Shown here one piece after another: positions 61,145-64,000 of a DNA stretch of 64,000 nt (position 1 is the first letter of the stretch; each line of letters begins with the position of its first letter). This stretch comes from Bacillus sp. FJAT-18017 (GTDB taxonomy: Bacteria > Bacillota > Bacilli > Bacillales > Cytobacillaceae), in NCBI RefSeq assembly GCF_001278805.1, contig NZ_CP012602.1, positions 1,033,001 to 1,097,000 on the forward strand. The letters are read 5' to 3'. Under the pieces are notes generated by a model. That model worked only from the letters and a program-made list of their open reading frames with translations, was not told where the DNA came from and made no database searches. The position numbers and the translations under genes were made by a program.

Positions 61145-62469
61145 GAACACTCATCAAAAATGCCTGGATTTTAACGATAAATGAACAAATGGAGCAATTT
61201 CAAAATGGCTATTTAGTAGTGGACGGGGAAACCTTTGCTGATGTTGGCGCCATGGATTCATTGCCTGAGGATATCCCATACGACCAATGCTTTGATGCCA
61301 AAAGTGCTATTTTGCTGCCAGGTATGGTCAATACACATACACATATTGGCATGATTCCCTTCCGTTCTTTAGGTGATGACTATCCAGATCGGTTGCGCCG
61401 TTTTTTATTTCCATTAGAAAATGAATGTATGAACGAACAATTAGCCTACACGAGTGGAAGATATGCGATTGCTGAAATGCAGCTTGCCGGTGTAACGACC
61501 TTCTTTGATATGTATTATTTTGAGCATCACTTGGCGGTTGCAGCAGAGGAAATGAATAGCCGTGCTCTTTTAGCAGAAACGGTTCTCGATTCAATAACGG
61601 TAGATGTCCCGGAGCCAATGGGCGGATTGGAATACGCTGAACAGTTTATCCCGAAGTGGCAAGGAAATAGCAGAATCACTGCATCAGTAGCACCGCATGC
61701 ACCCTATTCGAATACCATTGAAGTGCTTCAAAAAGCCGGACGTTTGTCTCAACAATACAATGTGCCGTGGATGATGCATGTGAGTGAAATGGATTTCGAG
61801 ATGGAAAAATACCGTGAAGAACGCGGTCAAACTCCAATAGAATTTTTAGAGGAGATCGGCGTCTTGAGCCCAAGGCTCGTTGCTGCACACTGTATTCATT
61901 TGTCAGACCATGATATTGAGCTGTTAAAGAAATATGATGTGAAAGTGGCTCATTGTATCGGGGCTAATACGAAATCTGCCAAAGGAGTAGCTCGTGTCCG
62001 AGATTTGTTATCTGCTGGTATAACGGTCGGCTTGGGAACAGATGGCCCAAGCAGCGGCAATACACTGGATTTATTCAGCCAAATGAGATTGTTTGCCAAC
62101 TTCCATAAAACATATTTAAAGGACCGCAGTGCATTTCCAGCAGAAGAAATTGTCAAGTTAGCGACAATGGGTGGGGCGGAGGTTTTAGGCCTGGAGGAGA
62201 AAATCGGCTCAATCGAAACAGGAAAACAGGCTGATTTCATCTTGATAGAAACTGACTCAGTAAATATGTTCCCTATATTTGACCCGTATTCTGCGTTAGT
62301 GTACTCAGCCAATGCTTCAAATGTAAGAGACGTATTCATCGGTGGTAAGCAGGTAGTTGCAGATAAAAAACTAGTTGAATTTGATGTAGCAGAATTAAGA
62401 GCAGAGCTTGCTGGGGCTATGGAAGAATGCGGATTTAGGAAAAAAGCATTGGAGGCGATGGAGGGGTAG
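61141..62469 (+). CDS. Amidohydrolase, MtaD/TRZ-ATZ-type deaminase
   Basis: The 442-residue protein is a subtype-III amidohydrolase: N-T-H66-T-H68-I-G, HVSEMDFEM, a zinc-ligand histidine in VAAHCIHLSDHD and the aspartate in GLGTDGPSSGNTLDL. These match MTA/SAH deaminase, S-triazine hydrolase and guanine or isoxanthopterin deaminase relatives. With adenine deaminase alongside, deamination of a second purine (guanine, a methylthio-adenosine or another aminopurine) is the best inference. The GTG start overlaps the ade stop by four bases. Confidence 0.85.
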   Translation: MRTLIKNAWILTINEQMEQFQNGYLVVDGETFADVGAMDSLPEDIPYDQCFDAKSAILLPGMVNTHTHIGMIPFRSLGDDYPDRLRRFLFPLENECMNEQLAYTSGRYAIAEMQLAGVTTFFDMYYFEHHLAVAAEEMNSRALLAETVLDSITVDVPEPMGGLEYAEQFIPKWQGNSRITASVAPHAPYSNTIEVLQKAGRLSQQYNVPWMMHVSEMDFEMEKYREERGQTPIEFLEEIGVLSPRLVAAHCIHLSDHDIELLKKYDVKVAHCIGANTKSAKGVARVRDLLSAGITVGLGTDGPSSGNTLDLFSQMRLFANFHKTYLKDRSAFPAEEIVKLATMGGAEVLGLEEKIGSIETGKQADFILIETDSVNMFPIFDPYSALVYSANASNVRDVFIGGKQVVADKKLVEFDVAELRAELAGAMEECGFRKKALEAMEG

Positions 62470-62526
62470 GGGAGGTGCCTGTCACTTCCCGGTTTTCCTT
62501 GTATGCACAGACGGATGTTTCACAGG
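62468..62526. repeat. Dispersed intergenic repeat, copy B
   Basis: GGGGAGGTGCCTGTCACTTCCCG followed by TTCCTTGTATGCACAG and GATGTTTCACAGG; same unit as at 52255. It begins at the stop codon of the amidohydrolase gene. Confidence 0.65.
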
Positions 62527-62540
62527 ATGATTTTCGGGTT

Positions 62541-62591
62541 GAGTGCCAGTCACCACCCGATTTTTCTGTTTCACAGTAAGGTGTTTCAAAG
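62541..62591. repeat. Dispersed intergenic repeat, copy C
   Basis: GAGTGCCAGTCACCACCCG followed by TTTTTCTGTTTCACAG and AAGGTGTTTCAAAGG repeats the unit of copy B in direct orientation 14 bases later. Confidence 0.65.
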
Positions 62592-62880
62592 GTAGAGTGA
62601 GAAGGATTGGGGCAAAAGGCATGGCTAGAAATTTAATTTGAACTAGGTTTGACGGTAAAAGAAATGCTGATTGGGATTGAAAGTGGAAAAAAATAAGTTG
62701 ATCTTCTTCAATAGTGCGGAAAGAATAAAGCATGTGAAGAAATCTTATGGGTTTGTGATAATTTCAAGTTATTTGACGTAGAAACTCATGGGTCCTAATT
62801 GAATGTGTTACCATTTTAGAAAGAATATTAATGAAACCTCTGTGAATCTTTCAAAAGACAAATTAAAGGAGGGAAGCCAA
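62592..62880. other. Spacer between the purine operon and the PucR-type gene
   Basis: No supported gene. The promoter of the regulator is expected here; no high-quality -35/-10 pair was identified. A strong ribosome binding site, AAAGGAGGG, ends it. Confidence 0.4.
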
Positions 62881-64000
62881 TTGGAGGTGACAGTAAAGGA
62901 TATTCTGGCCCTGGAGAGCTTCAAAGGAGTTAAGATTATTGCTGGTGAAGCAGGGTTGCACAGAAGAGTGAACAATGTCTATTTCATGGAAGTGCCGGAC
63001 ATTTATGCATTTATCGATCAGAATGGTTTTTTACTAACGACTTTATATCCAATTGCGCATGATAAAATTGCGTTGGAGAGTTTCCTGCCTAAATTGGTCG
63101 AACTGGAGATTTCTGGATTGGGAATTAAAATAGGTAGATACATAGATGAAATTCCTCAGCTTATGATTGACCAGGCTAACGAATTGGGCCTTCCTGTTTT
63201 GCTTTTGGCTGATAATGCAAATCTGTCCCTATTAAGCAATGGCATCCTAGAAACCCTTCTGGACAAAAAGAATACGATGCTGGAATTCAGGGATGACGTC
63301 CATAATAAGCTGATTAGTTTATTGCTCGAAGGTGCGGATTTAGAGAAGCTCGTTTTCACCCTTTCTGAAATAATTAAAGCTCCGGTCCTTTTAATCAATG
63401 AAGTCAATGAATTAATTACCAGTTCGATAAAAATTCAGCAATTCAGAATTCAGGGTACTGGCGGGAATGGAACGTTCTACAGCAGCCAGCGGTCTTTTAC
63501 CATCCAGATTAATGATAGGGAATTGGCAGTAGATGATTATATTACAAACTCCATCATTGCCGGGCGTGATTGTTTAGGCTATTTTATTGCTTTGCCATCT
63601 TCCGGGAACGATCTCTCAAATATCAAAGTGGCACTGGAACAGGCCTCCCTCCTGTCAGCCTTCTTATTCCAGAAGGAGCAGGCGGTATTGCAGAGGGAAA
63701 GAAGTCATCTTGATTCCTTTGTACGGGATATATTGAACCAAAAGATTAAATCACAGATTAAAGTTATTCAAAAGTCAAAAATTTTCAAGTGGGATTTTGA
63801 TTTTCCTGTCGTTCTCCTGAATATTGAAGAGCTGAGCCAGGATGATAACAGGAAAAAACAGTTTTATAGCCAGATGAAGGATTTGGAAATGGTGGAGCGG
63901 ATTATATCCGAAAAACTAGACCTCCCGATTCAAAAATGCAAAGTGGTCCACTATGATGATGGTCTGATTTGCTTTATCAGTGTGGTGTTTGAAAATAAGA
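62881..64000 (+). CDS. PucR-family transcriptional regulator (3' end outside window)
   Basis: A frame starting at TTG 62881, seven bases after AAAGGAGGG, stays open to the window edge (373 codons). It begins VTVKDILALESFKGVKIIAG and E-A-G-L-H-R-R-V-N-N-V, the purine-catabolism regulatory N-terminal domain of PucR proteins. A GAF-like middle region follows; the C-terminal helix-turn-helix is expected beyond the edge. PucR of B. subtilis controls purine degradation genes, so it is the likely second regulator of the adjacent purine operon. Confidence 0.9.
   Translation, partial: MEVTVKDILALESFKGVKIIAGEAGLHRRVNNVYFMEVPDIYAFIDQNGFLLTTLYPIAHDKIALESFLPKLVELEISGLGIKIGRYIDEIPQLMIDQANELGLPVLLLADNANLSLLSNGILETLLDKKNTMLEFRDDVHNKLISLLLEGADLEKLVFTLSEIIKAPVLLINEVNELITSSIKIQQFRIQGTGGNGTFYSSQRSFTIQINDRELAVDDYITNSIIAGRDCLGYFIALPSSGNDLSNIKVALEQASLLSAFLFQKEQAVLQRERSHLDSFVRDILNQKIKSQIKVIQKSKIFKWDFDFPVVLLNIEELSQDDNRKKQFYSQMKDLEMVERIISEKLDLPIQKCKVVHYDDGLICFISVVFENK

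Overview
The window looks like chromosomal DNA of a Gram-positive, low-to-moderate GC member of the Bacillaceae (Bacillus or a close relative). Evidence: AGGAGG-type ribosome binding sites with many TTG and GTG starts, an S-box (SAM-I) and a guanine riboswitch, a FadR box ahead of fadN-fadA-fadE in the Bacillus order, a likely EAR antitermination RNA inside an eps-type cluster, and a CapA/CapB/CapC-type tyrosine-kinase module. No rRNA, tRNA, CRISPR array, IS element or prophage was seen.

Layout. 1-3.9 kb: the end of an unknown gene; a c-di-GMP-I riboswitch with its own promoter, a 52-residue ORF and a terminator; then a secreted M14 metallocarboxypeptidase under a SAM-I riboswitch. 4.5-6.5 kb: an AT-rich two-gene module (two-TM protein plus DGQHR-domain protein). 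6.9-12.7 kb: the fatty-acid beta-oxidation operon fadNAE behind a FadR operator. 12.7-34.1 kb: an SGNH hydrolase and a Wzy-dependent exopolysaccharide locus. That locus has a Wzz-like adaptor, BY-kinase, PHP phosphatase, EAR-like RNA plus terminator, EpsC-type dehydratase, initiating sugar transferase, glycosyltransferases, a TupA-like ATP-grasp, polymerase, a UDP-L-6-deoxy-HexNAc trio, flippase, UDP-glucose dehydrogenase and an epimerase. 34.3-37.6 kb is a scar zone: a decayed LytR-CpsA-Psr (LCP) gene, a membrane-anchored Mrr-type nuclease, a broken Xre regulator, a ROK-like C-terminal fragment, a DJ-1/PfpI gene, and an internally deleted second LCP copy.

37.8-40.4 kb: a minus-strand operon of a membrane protein, a TPR membrane protein and a TPR-AAA ATPase. 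40.7-48.8 kb: an IclR regulator divergent from a sugar-acid catabolic operon (three dehydrogenases, KDG kinase, KDPG aldolase, enolase-superfamily dehydratase, MFS transporter) that funnels an unidentified aldonate or uronate to pyruvate and glyceraldehyde-3-phosphate. 49.1-52.2 kb: an unusual operon whose last two proteins both carry helix-hairpin-helix modules and end in a GR-x-x-DF tail; one also has a GYF-like domain. 52.6-54.7 kb: an AT-rich pair of uncharacterised genes. 55.1-64.0 kb: a guanine riboswitch ahead of a PotABCD-like ABC transporter, adenine deaminase and an MtaD-like amidohydrolase, followed by a PucR-family regulator cut by the window edge. Together these look like a purine uptake and deamination unit.

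Most promising candidates for new biology are the guanine-riboswitch/Pot-like transporter operon, the GYF/HhH/GR-x-x-DF operon, the c-di-GMP-controlled small protein, and the two AT-rich two-gene modules. All functional statements rest on reading motifs and context by eye; no database search was run.
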